Below, piece after piece: positions 9,144 to 18,407 of a stretch of 64,000 nt of DNA. The stretch covers positions 49,139 to 113,138 of the forward strand of contig NZ_WUBS01000020.1 of NCBI RefSeq assembly GCF_010131535.1. Reading direction: 5' to 3'. The first letter of the stretch is position 1. Each line of letters opens with the position of its first letter. Source of the DNA: Acerihabitans arboris. Its GTDB lineage: Bacteria > Pseudomonadota > Gammaproteobacteria > Enterobacterales > Enterobacteriaceae. The translations under genes and the position numbers were made by a program. A model generated the notes under the pieces. The model saw only the letters and a list, made by a program, of their open reading frames with translations, had not been told where the DNA came from and did no database searches.

Positions 9144-9333
9144 GATTAACCGCCCGGCCGCCAACAGCGCAACGCTGCTCCGGATATTGTTCCCGTCGCA
9201 CGCTCACGGCAATCCCCCGCGGCCTGTGATGCAGTCGCTTTCTGCGGCGGCGGATGATAATTTGGTCGGCATATAGTGCAGCAACGCCGGCATAACCGCG
9301 GCAACGCGGCGATCGATCATCACTGGAGTCAAC

Positions 9334-9936
9334 ATGCGTCATCAGCGTCAGCGGGTATGGACGGCCCTGGCAGCGGCGGTATTGCTGTTATCGGCCTGCA
9401 GCAGCACCATGCCGACCAAAGCCAGCGGGTTCCTTGGTTCCTACAATCGCCTGACGCTCTCGTCCGATGGCAGTATGCGTATGCTGCGTACCCCGGAGGC
9501 GTTGGATCCGGCGCATACGGTTATCACCACGGTTGAATGGCGGGTAACGTCGGCGAACAACCTGTCCCCTGAAGAGCGCGCCAGGCTGCTGAACAAACTC
9601 CGGGCGGGGCTGCAGGCGCAGGTAAACCGCCTGCCGGCAACGGCTGAAGGGCGGCCTGCGGAGATTCGCGCCGCGATCACCGATATCGCCACCGTATCCC
9701 CATCGTTAAATGTGCTGAGCGTGGCGATGTTTGCCGCGCCATTGGACCGGGGCGGCGCGTCGGTGGAAATTGAGGCGCTGGATACCGGCACCCGGCAACA
9801 GCTGGCGGCCATGACCATGGGTTATTTTGCGCCGATAAGCGAGCTAAAGGCCAGGTTCAGCGCCCTTGCCCCGGCATCGATTGCACTGGATAAGGCGTCT
9901 GCGCAATTCGGTCCGCTGCTGCGTACGGACAACTGA
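9334..9936 (+). CDS. DUF3313-family lipoprotein
   Basis: The 200-residue precursor has a signal sequence ending in a lipobox LSAC (Cys22), so it should be a lipoprotein. The mature part begins SSTMPTKASGFLGSYNRL and matches the layout of DUF3313 proteins, whose molecular role is unknown: a short Ser-rich linker, then a beta-rich domain with an AEI/RAAITD-like segment in the middle and a C-terminal helical end. CTGGAG six bases upstream supports the ATG at 9334. It stands between the PTS operon (divergent) and the polysaccharide locus, with a stem-loop after it, so it looks monocistronic. Confidence 0.75.
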   Translation: MRHQRQRVWTALAAAVLLLSACSSTMPTKASGFLGSYNRLTLSSDGSMRMLRTPEALDPAHTVITTVEWRVTSANNLSPEERARLLNKLRAGLQAQVNRLPATAEGRPAEIRAAITDIATVSPSLNVLSVAMFAAPLDRGGASVEIEALDTGTRQQLAAMTMGYFAPISELKARFSALAPASIALDKASAQFGPLLRTDN

Positions 9937-9951
9937 TGCAATTACATATTG

Positions 9952-9978
9952 CCGGCGGGAATGTCATCATCCCGCCGG
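9952..9978 (+). terminator. stem-loop after the DUF3313 gene
   Basis: CCGGCGGGA (9952-9960) pairs perfectly with TCCCGCCGG (9970-9978) around a nine-base loop, 16 bases after the stop codon. There is no clear run of T after it, so it is a weak or factor-assisted terminator at best. Confidence 0.5.
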
Positions 9979-10203
9979 AATAGGTTATATTAAATAAATT
10001 ATATCTACAGCGGCGGAATATCTTATTAAAGAAATGCTTAGCTAATACTTAATTAAAATAATTTTATTAAAATCATGTCCGTTAACCCTGTCCACTCACT
10101 ACGTTCGTTAACTATTCTTGTTAACTACGGTTATTAATCATATCCGTTAAGCGTATCCGTAGGCAATAGGCAGGGCGCGATGTGAGGGCCGAGGACTATT
10201 TAA

Positions 10204-11085
10204 ATGAAACGGAAAGGAATCATTCTTGCCGGAGGCGCGGGTACCCGCCTGCACCCGGCCACATTGGCCATATCAAAACAGCTCTTACCCGTATTCGATA
10301 AGCCGATGATCTATTACCCCTTGAGTACCCTGATGCTTGCGGGTATTAAAGAGATATTAATCATTTCGACCGAACAGGATACGCCGCGCTTCCGGCAGTT
10401 ATTAGGCAACGGAGAACAATGGGGCATTAATCTTAATTATCTGGTGCAACCCTCGCCCGGCGGCCTGGCCCAGGCTTTTATCCTGGGAGAAGCATTTTTG
10501 GACGGCGATCCCTGCGCCCTTATCCTGGGCGATAATATATTTCATGGGCATGATTTGCCAAAACTGCTGAAAAACGCCATGAGCTGCGAGAAGGGCGCAT
10601 GCGCCTTTGCCTATCATGTTCAGGATCCGCAACGCTATGGCATTGTAAAATTCAGCTCGGAGGGGAAAGTATTAAGCCTTGAGGAAAAACCGTCAAATCC
10701 CACTTCCACCTGTGCGGTCACGGGGCTGTATTTTTACGATGAGGAGGTATGTGAATTAACCAGGACATTAACACCCTCGGCGCGCGGTGAACTGGAAATT
10801 ACCGATTTGAACCGGCTCTATCTGGAGAAGGAGGCGCTAACGGTGCAGGTAATGGGTCGGGGTTATACCTGGCTGGATGCCGGCACCCATACCGCTTTAT
10901 TGGAGGCCGGGCAATTTATCGCCACGTTGGAAAGCCGGCAGGGGTTAAAAGTGTCCTGCCCGGAGGAGATAGCCTACAAACAGCGGTGGATCGATGATAA
11001 ACAGTTGGCCGAACTGGCCCGGCGGTTAATGAAAAATAGCTACGGGCAATATTTGCAATTTTTACTGGAAGAGAATACGCCATGA
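10204..11085 (+). CDS. rfbA: glucose-1-phosphate thymidylyltransferase
   Basis: RfbA/RmlA makes dTDP-glucose from glucose-1-phosphate and dTTP, the first step to dTDP-L-rhamnose. The 293-residue protein starts KGIILAGGAGTRLHPAT (residues 4-20), the nucleotidyltransferase signature, followed by KQLLPVFDKPMIYYPLSTLM. Further on come the LILGDNIFHG metal-binding segment near residue 105 and EEKPSNP near 160, all at their usual places; the length is normal. It is the first gene of rfbACD, and its stop overlaps the rfbC start by four bases. About 265 non-coding bases precede it and presumably hold the promoter. Confidence 0.95.
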   Translation: MKRKGIILAGGAGTRLHPATLAISKQLLPVFDKPMIYYPLSTLMLAGIKEILIISTEQDTPRFRQLLGNGEQWGINLNYLVQPSPGGLAQAFILGEAFLDGDPCALILGDNIFHGHDLPKLLKNAMSCEKGACAFAYHVQDPQRYGIVKFSSEGKVLSLEEKPSNPTSTCAVTGLYFYDEEVCELTRTLTPSARGELEITDLNRLYLEKEALTVQVMGRGYTWLDAGTHTALLEAGQFIATLESRQGLKVSCPEEIAYKQRWIDDKQLAELARRLMKNSYGQYLQFLLEENTP

Positions 11086-11645
11086 ATTTTACTCCACAGC
11101 ACATTCCCGACGTCGTATTAATTGAGCCGTGCCTGTTTAACGATGAGCGGGGTTATTTTTTCGAAAGCTTTAATCTCGAAAAATTACAACGGGCGCTCAA
11201 TCGTGACCTCAGTTTTGTCCAGGGCAATGAATCCTTTTCCCGGCAAAATGTCATCCGGGGATTGCATTACCAGGTGGGCAGGCCGCAGGGCAAATTGGTG
11301 CGCGTGGTGGCGGGAGAAGTATTTGATGTGGCGGTGGATCTGCGCAAGCATTCCCCGACCTTCGGCCAATGGGTGGGGGCGCTGTTGTCCGCGGAAAATA
11401 ATCATCAGCTTTGGATCCCCGAAGGATTTGCCCACGGCTTCCAGGTGATATCGGCCACGGCAAAACTGCAATACCTGGTGACCGATTATTGGTGCCCGCA
11501 ATATGACCGGTGTATCCGCTTCGATGATCCTGATATTCAGGTGCAATGGCGGAAAGTCATGGCGCCCGCGGCGGGAATGCTCGAACCGATATTATCCGAT
11601 AAAGACCAATCCGGCAAAGTCCTTGCCGACGCCGAGGTATTTTAA
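11082..11645 (+). CDS. rfbC: dTDP-4-dehydrorhamnose 3,5-epimerase
   Basis: RfbC/RmlC epimerises dTDP-4-keto-6-deoxyglucose at C3 and C5. The 187-residue cupin has the family's N-terminal VVLIEPCLFNDERGYFFESF and the catalytic-base segment RGLHYQ near residue 61. Further on come LVRVVAGEVFDVAVDLR and PEGFAHGF, all intact. It overlaps rfbA by four bases (ATGA), so translation is coupled, and rfbD follows three bases after its stop. Confidence 0.96.
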   Translation: MNFTPQHIPDVVLIEPCLFNDERGYFFESFNLEKLQRALNRDLSFVQGNESFSRQNVIRGLHYQVGRPQGKLVRVVAGEVFDVAVDLRKHSPTFGQWVGALLSAENNHQLWIPEGFAHGFQVISATAKLQYLVTDYWCPQYDRCIRFDDPDIQVQWRKVMAPAAGMLEPILSDKDQSGKVLADAEVF

Positions 11646-11648
11646 CCC

Positions 11649-12515
11649 ATGAATAAAATCTTCCTGACCGGCGGTACCGGCATGCTTGGTACCTATGTTA
11701 CCAGTACCCTCAATGATTACGGCTATGAGGCCATCGTTGCCGATCGCAGCCGTTTTGACCTGGCCAATCACAAGGCCATTTATGACTATGTTAAAGAGGC
11801 CAGGCCGGATGTGATCCTGCATTTCGCCGCCGAAACCGATGTGGATTTATGTGAGCGTGAACCGGCGCGGGCCGGGATCTGCAATCACCTGGCCACGGAG
11901 CAAATCGCCAAGGCGGCGCAGGCCTGCGGCGCCTGGTTGTTATATATTTCATCGTCTAACGTATTTGGCGCCGAGGGCAAGATCAGCTACAACGAACTCG
12001 ATATTCCGCAGCCGACCAATTATTACGGCCGCTCGAAATTAAATGGCGAGGACGCGGTTAGGGCCAACTGTCCCGATAATCATCTGATACTGCGCGCCGG
12101 TTGGATGATTGGCGGCGGGCCAGGAAAGGATCATAAGTTTGTCGGTAAGATTATCCAACAGATCAAGGACGGCGCCACCGAGCTGAAAGCGGTAAGCGAC
12201 CGTTTGGGCAGCCTTACCTCCGCCGGCCAGTTGAGTGATTTTATTATCAAGGCGATGGCTAACCGTCAGACCGGGACCTATCATTTTGCCAGCCACGGCA
12301 CCATTAGCCGTTTTGATATTGCGCGCGCTATCGGCGAAATATTAAAATTCAAAGGCAGCATCATGCCGGTGGAGTCGTCCAGGTTTCCCTTGTCCGCGCC
12401 GCGTCCTTTCTCCGAGGGTATTCAATCCATTTATCTTCCGTCGTTAAGCGAGTCATGTATACCAGGTTATTGGAAAGATGACCTGGCAAGGTATGTTGCC
12501 TCATTCCAAGGATGA
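11649..12515 (+). CDS. rfbD: dTDP-4-dehydrorhamnose reductase
   Basis: RfbD/RmlD reduces dTDP-4-dehydrorhamnose to dTDP-L-rhamnose. The 288-residue SDR-type protein has an N-terminal nucleotide-binding loop (TGGTGMLG, residues 7-14), LHFAAETDVDLCE near residue 58 and the catalytic YYGRSK near residue 125. It is closer to the SDR branch that includes rfbD-like proteins of Wzm/Wzt-type loci than to E. coli RmlD; this is an impression, not a measurement. It lies three bases after rfbC and ten before the glycosyltransferase gene. Confidence 0.88.
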   Translation: MNKIFLTGGTGMLGTYVTSTLNDYGYEAIVADRSRFDLANHKAIYDYVKEARPDVILHFAAETDVDLCEREPARAGICNHLATEQIAKAAQACGAWLLYISSSNVFGAEGKISYNELDIPQPTNYYGRSKLNGEDAVRANCPDNHLILRAGWMIGGGPGKDHKFVGKIIQQIKDGATELKAVSDRLGSLTSAGQLSDFIIKAMANRQTGTYHFASHGTISRFDIARAIGEILKFKGSIMPVESSRFPLSAPRPFSEGIQSIYLPSLSESCIPGYWKDDLARYVASFQG

Positions 12516-12524
12516 ACCGGTATT

Positions 12525-13802
12525 ATGAAAAGCAAAGTACAATATTTTATGCACTATGCCAGGGAATTTGGCTATGGTAATGCGCTGATATTTTCGCTGT
12601 TTAAACTTTTTCCGCGTTTTTTCGTCTTATTGCATCACAGGGTCAATGCCGGCACCAATAATGTCTGGCCGGAAATGGCGACGGTAGATCCGATCGTTTC
12701 CGCCAACGCCGTGCTTGATTATAAACCCTGGGCCGAATATGGCGGCGCGTTGATTCCCGCCGCCAGCGGGGATAAGCGGCCGACCTTTATCTGGTTTGTC
12801 CCCGACTGGTCTAATGTCTGGGGCGGCGGCCATTATACGTTATTCCGTTTCGCCAACCACTTTGCGAAATATGATACCAAGAATATTATATTTATTTATA
12901 ATAATGAACGCCACAATTCCTCCAGGCAGTTGCAAAATGAGTTGAAGCGCGCCCTGCCCGGGTGTTTATTGGAGGTGATTATCGATCCCGCTTTGCTACC
13001 CGCCTGCGCCGGCGCGATTGCCACCACCTGGCAATCCGCGTATAACGTGCGGGCTTTCCCCTTTGCGCGGGAAAAATTTTATTTCATGCAGGATTATGAA
13101 AGCCAGTTTTATGCATATGGCACGGCGTCAATGCAGGCCAATGCCACCTACGGTTTTGGTTTTACCGGCATTACCGGGGGAGGCTGGCTTAAGCAGTGTT
13201 ATGAATCCCACGGCGGCCGTGCCCGCAACTACCTGTTTGCCGCCGACCGCAACATCTTTTATCCGGCGGCGGGCAAGACGATGGTGCGCAAGACGGTATC
13301 CCGACTGTTTTTTTACGGTCGTCCCTCCACGGAGCGACGCTGTTTTGATTTAGGCATGGCGTCGCTGAAAAAAATTGCCCGCCATTTTCCCGAGGTTGAA
13401 ATCGTCATCGCCGGCCTGGATTTAAAAGCCCGCCCGCCGTTCCCGGCCACCCTGCTGGGCAACATGACGCTGAAGGACACGGGGGACCTGTACCGGACCT
13501 GCGATGTGGGTATGGCGTTCTCCGGCACCAACCTGTCGTATCTGCCGGTGGAGTTAATGGCCTGCGGCGTCCCGGTTATCTCCAATAACGGGCCGCAGGT
13601 AGAATGGTTTTGCCGTCATGGCGTAAACGCGTATTTGGCGGATCCCACTCCCCAGGCGGTGCTGGAGGCGTTTACCGCGCTCTACCATGATCGTTTGCTG
13701 CGGCAAAAATTAGCGGACGGCGGCCTGGCCACCATGGAGCACCTGGACTGGGAATCGCAGATGGCCGGGATCTATGAGTACGTCACGGCCAATATCGGAT
13801 GA
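12525..13802 (+). CDS. WsaF-like glycosyltransferase, probable rhamnosyltransferase
   Basis: This 425-residue two-domain GT-B protein resembles WsaF, a rhamnosyltransferase building a rhamnan chain. The N-terminal half has FIWFVPDWSNVWGGGHYTLF (about residues 88-107) and KFYFMQDYESQFY. The C-terminal half has LFFYGRPSTERRCFDLG, followed by the nucleotide-sugar-binding segment SYLPVELMACGVPVISNN, where the glutamate is usual for GT4-like donors. It follows rfbD by ten bases, and dTDP-rhamnose made by rfbABCD is the obvious donor. No signal peptide or membrane segment is visible, so it should act at the inner face of the inner membrane. Confidence 0.82.
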   Translation: MKSKVQYFMHYAREFGYGNALIFSLFKLFPRFFVLLHHRVNAGTNNVWPEMATVDPIVSANAVLDYKPWAEYGGALIPAASGDKRPTFIWFVPDWSNVWGGGHYTLFRFANHFAKYDTKNIIFIYNNERHNSSRQLQNELKRALPGCLLEVIIDPALLPACAGAIATTWQSAYNVRAFPFAREKFYFMQDYESQFYAYGTASMQANATYGFGFTGITGGGWLKQCYESHGGRARNYLFAADRNIFYPAAGKTMVRKTVSRLFFYGRPSTERRCFDLGMASLKKIARHFPEVEIVIAGLDLKARPPFPATLLGNMTLKDTGDLYRTCDVGMAFSGTNLSYLPVELMACGVPVISNNGPQVEWFCRHGVNAYLADPTPQAVLEAFTALYHDRLLRQKLADGGLATMEHLDWESQMAGIYEYVTANIG

Positions 13803-13925
13803 CATATCTTCTACCCCGGTAGGTCCCGGTGCTTTACGACCTGGCGCTTAAGCTGGACGCCCGGACCCGGAACGCTTCACGGCTTGGCATCGGCGGGCGG
13901 CCGGGGCGGGGTAATCATGCCGGGT

Positions 13926-14873
13926 CTATTTGCCAAGCGTAATCTTGCCGCTGTCAATCATGCCCTCCACTCCCTTGATGCCGTCCCGGATGCCGAGCAG
14001 CATCATGCGCAGCCGTTGCGCCCGAGGCTTGCCCACGATCAGAAAAAAGCACAGGAACATTCCCAGGCGGTAAAGATGGGCCAGGCGCCATGCCATGGTC
14101 ATCGGCGTGCGGCGCACCATCTTCAGGGTATTGCGGAAGATATAGTAATTCCGCAGCGGGCTATGCTGCGGCACCTCGCGCCAGCGGCCGAGCCAGATTT
14201 TGATTACCCCGTAGCCTAACGTATGGTGCAGCACCGCCCGTTGGGCGCCAAACAGGCGATACCCCAGGTGGGTGGCGCGAAAACACCACTCGGTATCCAC
14301 GTGATCGATAAAATAGCCGCTGTTCATCACGCCGATCGCGCGCAGCGCCGGGGCGCGAATCAGCATGCCGGAAGAGATGAGGAAATCCGTTTCCACATAA
14401 CCGGCGACGCGGCACGGATAACGGCGGCGAATAAACATCTGCTGTCTGCGGACGAATCCGGCGCGGGTAAAGGTGCGTCTGTCCACCTGGGTGGGGCCGA
14501 TCGCGCCGACGCGGATATCGTCGGCCAGCAACCGGCTCTCCAGTAACAATAGCTGCCGTACCATGTCGGCGGCCGGGATACTGTCGTGATCAAGCAGCAG
14601 CACGTGGGTGCAGCGCAGGTCCAGCGCGCGCCAGATGCCCCGGTTCTGGGCGGCGGCGATGCCCATGTTCCCTTCCTGCGGGAGGATATGCCGGCGGGGC
14701 GAACCCCGGGCAAAGGCTGTCAGGGCCTCGACGCGGGCCGCGGACGATCCGTTATCCACGATCACCAGTTCCTGTACCTGTCCGGCGATGGCGGCGAGCA
14801 GTTCGGCGAACAGGACCGGATCGGGATGATAGGTGACGATAACCGCGCAAACACAGGGTGCAGGTGAAATCAC
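13926..14873 (-). CDS. GT2-family glycosyltransferase, rhamnosyltransferase-like
   Basis: This family 2 glycosyltransferase starts [17 protein letters not shown] after the initiating residue. The metal/nucleotide motif [10 protein letters not shown] lies near residue 90 and the acceptor-side [10 protein letters not shown] near 200, a pattern typical of dTDP-rhamnose-using GT2 enzymes such as RfbN/WbbL. I chose a GTG at 14873, whose last bases overlap the rfbB stop (GTGA). A longer frame exists, but it runs inside rfbB and its extra residues are not GT2-like. The product is 315 residues and is translationally coupled to rfbB. It faces the WsaF-like gene tail to tail. Confidence 0.85.
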   Translation of the reverse strand: MISPAPCVCAVIVTYHPDPVLFAELLAAIAGQVQELVIVDNGSSAARVEALTAFARGSPRRHILPQEGNMGIAAAQNRGIWRALDLRCTHVLLLDHDSIPAADMVRQLLLLESRLLADDIRVGAIGPTQVDRRTFTRAGFVRRQQMFIRRRYPCRVAGYVETDFLISSGMLIRAPALRAIGVMNSGYFIDHVDTEWCFRATHLGYRLFGAQRAVLHHTLGYGVIKIWLGRWREVPQHSPLRNYYIFRNTLKMVRRTPMTMAWRLAHLYRLGMFLCFFLIVGKPRAQRLRMMLLGIRDGIKGVEGMIDSGKITLGK

Positions 14874-15928
14874 TGGTATTGTTTTTCCACCCAGTGGGCA
14901 TAGGCGCCGGTGGTAATATTGTCGACCCACGCCTGGTTGTCCAGATACCACCGCACCGTCTTGCGGATGCCGGTCTCGAAGGTTTCCACCGGCCTCCATC
15001 CCAGCTCGGTTTCAATCTTCGACGCATCAAGGGCATAGCGGCGATCGTGCCCGGGCCGGTCTTTGATAAACTGGATCTGGCCGGCGTAAGGCCTGCCGTC
15101 CGCCCTCGGCCGCAGCTGGTCGAGCAGGAAGCAGATTTTGGTGATCACGTCGATATTGGTTTGCTCATTCCACCCGCCGATATTATAGGTTTCCCCCACC
15201 CGGCCCGATGCCAGCACGCAGCGAATGGCTGCGCAGTGATCCTTTACATACAGCCAGTCCCTGATTTGCCGTCCGTCTCCATAAACCGGCAGGGGCCTGC
15301 CTGCCAGCGCATGATGGATCACCAGCGGGATAAGCTTTTCCGGAAAATGATAGGGGCCATAGTTATTGGAACAATGGGTGGTGATAGTCGGCAGGCCGTA
15401 GGTATGGCAATAGGCCCGCACTAGATGATCGCCGGCCGCCTTGCTGGCGGAATAGGGACTATTGGGTTCGTATTTATGGCTTTCACGAAATGCCGGCGCG
15501 TCGTGATCAAGGGTGCCGTAGACTTCATCGGTGGACACGTGTACGAAGCGAAAGGCGGTCTTAGCGGCGATATCGGCGCATTCCAGATAGCGGCGCGCGC
15601 TTTCAAGCAGGTTAAAGGTGCCGACCACATTGGTCTGGATAAACTCGCCCGGATTAAGGATGGAACGATCGACATGGCTTTCGGCGGCGAAGTGGATTAT
15701 ACACCGGGGCCTATAGGTCGCCAGCAGGCGATCGACCAAATCCCGGTCGCCAATATCACCCTCGACAAAAATATGGCGCGGATCGTAGGAGAGCTCCCCC
15801 AGGTTTTGCCGGTTGCCGGCATAGGTCAGCTTGTCCAGGTTGATCACCCGCTCATCGTGCCGGACAAGCCAGTCCAGCACAAAATTAGACCCGATAAATC
15901 CCGCACCGCCTGTCACCAATATGCTCAT
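14870..15928 (-). CDS. rfbB: dTDP-glucose 4,6-dehydratase
   Basis: RfbB/RmlB converts dTDP-glucose to dTDP-4-keto-6-deoxyglucose. The 352-residue SDR enzyme has the NAD-binding [10 protein letters not shown] at residues 6-15, [19 protein letters not shown] and the catalytic [13 protein letters not shown], with [11 protein letters not shown] downstream. All are family landmarks, and the length is normal. It is encoded opposite to rfbACD and pairs with the GT2 gene, so the four dTDP-rhamnose genes are split over two convergent units. It supplies the substrate for rfbC, encoded about 4 kb away in this window. Confidence 0.96.
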   Translation of the reverse strand: MSILVTGGAGFIGSNFVLDWLVRHDERVINLDKLTYAGNRQNLGELSYDPRHIFVEGDIGDRDLVDRLLATYRPRCIIHFAAESHVDRSILNPGEFIQTNVVGTFNLLESARRYLECADIAAKTAFRFVHVSTDEVYGTLDHDAPAFRESHKYEPNSPYSASKAAGDHLVRAYCHTYGLPTITTHCSNNYGPYHFPEKLIPLVIHHALAGRPLPVYGDGRQIRDWLYVKDHCAAIRCVLASGRVGETYNIGGWNEQTNIDVITKICFLLDQLRPRADGRPYAGQIQFIKDRPGHDRRYALDASKIETELGWRPVETFETGIRKTVRWYLDNQAWVDNITTGAYAHWVEKQYQ

Positions 15929-16332
15929 ATCGTCAAATCTTCCTGAAAATCACGACAAAAATTAACCCTGCATTCACCATGAGGGTCACTGTTGAGGCAG
16001 CTTTTACATTCTGCTAGGTTAGTTCATCTATAACCGGAAGAGGGGGAATGTATTATTAACCTTATCAAGATTAACTATGTTGTTAATTAATTTATTTTTT
16101 TATATCCACATAAAAATATTATCCATATTGGCATGAATTCAGTAAATGATATATTGCGGTGGAATTTCTGGTGCTGCGCGCCTTACACTATAAAATAGCT
16201 ATTGTGGCGCCAGCGGGATTTAGATATCACCCAGGCCATATTGATCAATGAACGGTGCAAGCTTCTGGAGATTACGCCCGTCATTAAATGCCTATCCGAT
16301 ATTTTACAGCGCTTTTAGGGTCAGCCGCCGCA
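15929..16332. other. divergent promoter region between rfbB and the exporter genes
   Basis: This AT-rich stretch separates rfbB (minus) from the Wzm-like gene (plus) and must hold both promoters. I see no JUMPstart/ops element, no coding potential and no clear regulator site. Confidence 0.45.
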
Positions 16333-17112
16333 ATGGACTTTGCCATTAACGACTTATTTAACAGCCTGCGCCATCTGCCGCTTATTTGCCATTTGGCCTA
16401 TAGCGATACCAAGGCGCGTTATAAGCGCAGCATGCTGGGGCCATTATGGCTAACGCTTGGCGCCGCCATCGGCGTGGTCGGCCTGGGCCTGGTCTGGAGC
16501 CAGCTGCTGAACCAAGAGCCCGGCCAACTGATTCCTTCGTTAACCGTAGGATTGCTGTTATGGCAATTTATCTCGGGCTGCGTGACGGAAAGCACGTCGG
16601 TATTTGTGCGGCAGGCGCAAATCATCCGCAACCTGCAGCTGCCTTTTTGTATCCATCCCATTCAGCTGATGGCGCGCCAGTCGATCACGCTTATGCATAA
16701 TCTGATAGTGCTGGTACTGGTGCTACTGGCCTATCCCCAGCCGGTGGGATGGGTCACGCTGCTGTGCTTGCCGGGTCTGGCGCTGGTGCTGGTTAACCTG
16801 CTGTGGATATCGGTGCTGCTGGGATTAATCGGCGCCCGGTTTCGCGATGTGGAGCAGATTGTGCAGTCGTTGATGCCGATTGTCTTTTTCCTGACGCCGG
16901 TTATCTATAAGGCGGGCCATGCCGGTGTCAACCAGGCGATTATTTGGATGAATCCCTTTACCTATTTTATCGCCCTGGTGCGGGAACCCATCTTCGGCGC
17001 CATCCCCGGGGGTTTTGTCTATCTGGTGACGGGCGCCATGGCGCTGCTGGGCTGGACGGTAACGCTAATATTGTTTAACCGGCGCGCGCCTCGTCTGGCG
17101 TTTTGGATTTAA
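16333..17112 (+). CDS. wzm: polysaccharide ABC exporter permease (Wzm-like)
   Basis: This ABC-2-type permease has the family start [31 protein letters not shown], with the conserved RYKRSxLGPxW element, and about six hydrophobic segments. The [15 protein letters not shown] segment near the C-terminus matches the conserved NPxTxFIxxxRxP region. It should carry undecaprenyl-linked polysaccharide across the inner membrane together with the ATPase encoded 30 bases downstream. I take the ATG at 16333 (259 residues), since the extra 15 residues of the ATG at 16288 are not typical and that ATG has no nearby ribosome site; the evidence is modest. Confidence 0.88.
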   Translation: MDFAINDLFNSLRHLPLICHLAYSDTKARYKRSMLGPLWLTLGAAIGVVGLGLVWSQLLNQEPGQLIPSLTVGLLLWQFISGCVTESTSVFVRQAQIIRNLQLPFCIHPIQLMARQSITLMHNLIVLVLVLLAYPQPVGWVTLLCLPGLALVLVNLLWISVLLGLIGARFRDVEQIVQSLMPIVFFLTPVIYKAGHAGVNQAIIWMNPFTYFIALVREPIFGAIPGGFVYLVTGAMALLGWTVTLILFNRRAPRLAFWI

Positions 17113-17142
17113 CGCGGCTGCCGCAACTTTTTGGATTTCATT

Positions 17143-17862
17143 ATGGCGTCACTGATCTTTGATAATGTCACGGTTGCGTACCCGATTTATAACGCCCATG
17201 CGCAGTCCCTGCGCAATCAGCTGGTCAGGATCGGCACCGGCGGCCGCATTGGCAAAGGCGCCGGGGCCGTCGTCACGGTGACCGCCCTGGATCGGGTTAG
17301 TTTTACGCTGCGCAGCGGCGACGCCGTGGGATTAACCGGACATAACGGCGCCGGCAAGAGCACCCTGCTCAGGACCATGGCCGGGATTTACAGCGCCACC
17401 GCGGGAAAAGTCATTCGTACCGGGTCGGTGGCGACGGTGTTTGAACTGGGCGCCGGCATGGACCCGGAGCTCTCGGGGTATGAAAATATCATGCGCATGC
17501 TGTTGCTGATGGGCAATTCCAAAGCGCAGGCCAGGGCCAATGTGCCGGATATCGAGGATTTCAGCGAGCTGGGCGACTTCCTTGCCCTGCCGGTGCGTAC
17601 CTATTCGTCCGGAATGACCATGCGGCTGATGTTTGCCGTGGCCACCTCCGTCAGGCCGGACATCCTGCTGATTGACGAAATGTTCGGCACCGGCGACGCC
17701 TCCTTCCAAAAAAAGGCCGAAGCGCGTATGCACGACTGGATTGCCGGCACCGATATTTTTGTTTTTGCCTCCCATGACCAGGGGTTGGTTAAACGTTTGT
17801 GCAATCGTCTTTTCCGGCTGGATCATGGCGCCATCCATGAGGAGGATATCCAGGCGCTCTGA
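17143..17862 (+). CDS. wzt: polysaccharide ABC exporter ATPase (Wzt-like, no carbohydrate-binding domain)
   Basis: The 239-residue ATPase has a Walker A GHNGAGKST (residues 66-74), VFELGAGMDPELSG, signature YSSGM and Walker B ILLIDEMFGTGD, the pattern of Wzt/KpsT/RfbE-type exporters. It stops shortly after the H-loop SHDQ, so the C-terminal carbohydrate-binding domain of longer Wzt proteins is absent. Short Wzt proteins export chains that continue to grow until they leave, with no terminal-cap recognition (known from Klebsiella O2a-type systems). I use the ATG at 17143; a TTG at 17131 is in frame. It pairs with the permease just upstream. Confidence 0.88.
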   Translation: MASLIFDNVTVAYPIYNAHAQSLRNQLVRIGTGGRIGKGAGAVVTVTALDRVSFTLRSGDAVGLTGHNGAGKSTLLRTMAGIYSATAGKVIRTGSVATVFELGAGMDPELSGYENIMRMLLLMGNSKAQARANVPDIEDFSELGDFLALPVRTYSSGMTMRLMFAVATSVRPDILLIDEMFGTGDASFQKKAEARMHDWIAGTDIFVFASHDQGLVKRLCNRLFRLDHGAIHEEDIQAL

Positions 17863-17956
17863 GCGCCGGGCCTAAAGCGATATGGCGATCGGCACCGCCG
17901 CCGGCGTGCTGCTGGCGCGGCTTGTCCAGCCGGGGAGCCGGTCGCCGATATCACGC

Positions 17957-18382
17957 TCAAGCGCCGTGTTTATCGACGATAAAATCAAATTTGGTCAGGC
18001 CGACGCTTTGCGCGCTGGTCATGACAAACGCGACGCGGCCGTATTCCGACGCCTGGTCGGCGTAGATGCGCAGGTGGGGCAACTGCGGCAGTTTTGCCGT
18101 TTCTTCCAGCCGGCTTTTAAAGGTGGCGTCGTCAATGGCCTGCTTGTCCCAGGCGATACTGCCGTCGGCCATGACCGAAATATCTATTGCCTTGACGTCT
18201 TTATCCACCACGCTGGCGTTGGCTTTGGGCAGGTTCACCTTTACCGCGTGATTGATCACCGGCAAGGTGATCATAAATACAATCAGCAAGACCAGCATGA
18301 CATCAATAAACGGTGTCATATTGATATCGTTCACCAGCGGATCCTCGTCTATCTCGAACTGTGAATTATCGGACATGCTCAT
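17957..18382 (-). CDS. exbD: ExbD-family proton-channel subunit
   Basis: The 141-residue protein has a short cytoplasmic start and a single membrane helix, DINMTPFIDVMLVLLIVFMI (about residues 19-38), which includes the channel Asp. A periplasmic domain ending in KFDFIVDKHGA follows. ExbD, with ExbB, uses proton flow to drive TonB. It is the last gene of the operon sigma-fecR-tonB-exbB-exbD, 25 bases after exbB, and its purpose is most likely to energise the receptor encoded divergently at 22231. Confidence 0.93.
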   Translation of the reverse strand: MSMSDNSQFEIDEDPLVNDINMTPFIDVMLVLLIVFMITLPVINHAVKVNLPKANASVVDKDVKAIDISVMADGSIAWDKQAIDDATFKSRLEETAKLPQLPHLRIYADQASEYGRVAFVMTSAQSVGLTKFDFIVDKHGA

Positions 18383-18407
18383 TTACATTGACTCCTCAAA
18401 CCCGCAT

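Noticed and set aside
10085..10160. Repeated CGTTAAC-type words before rfbA
   Set aside because: The copies are short, irregularly spaced and of mixed orientation. They do not form a clear operator, attachment site or JUMPstart element.
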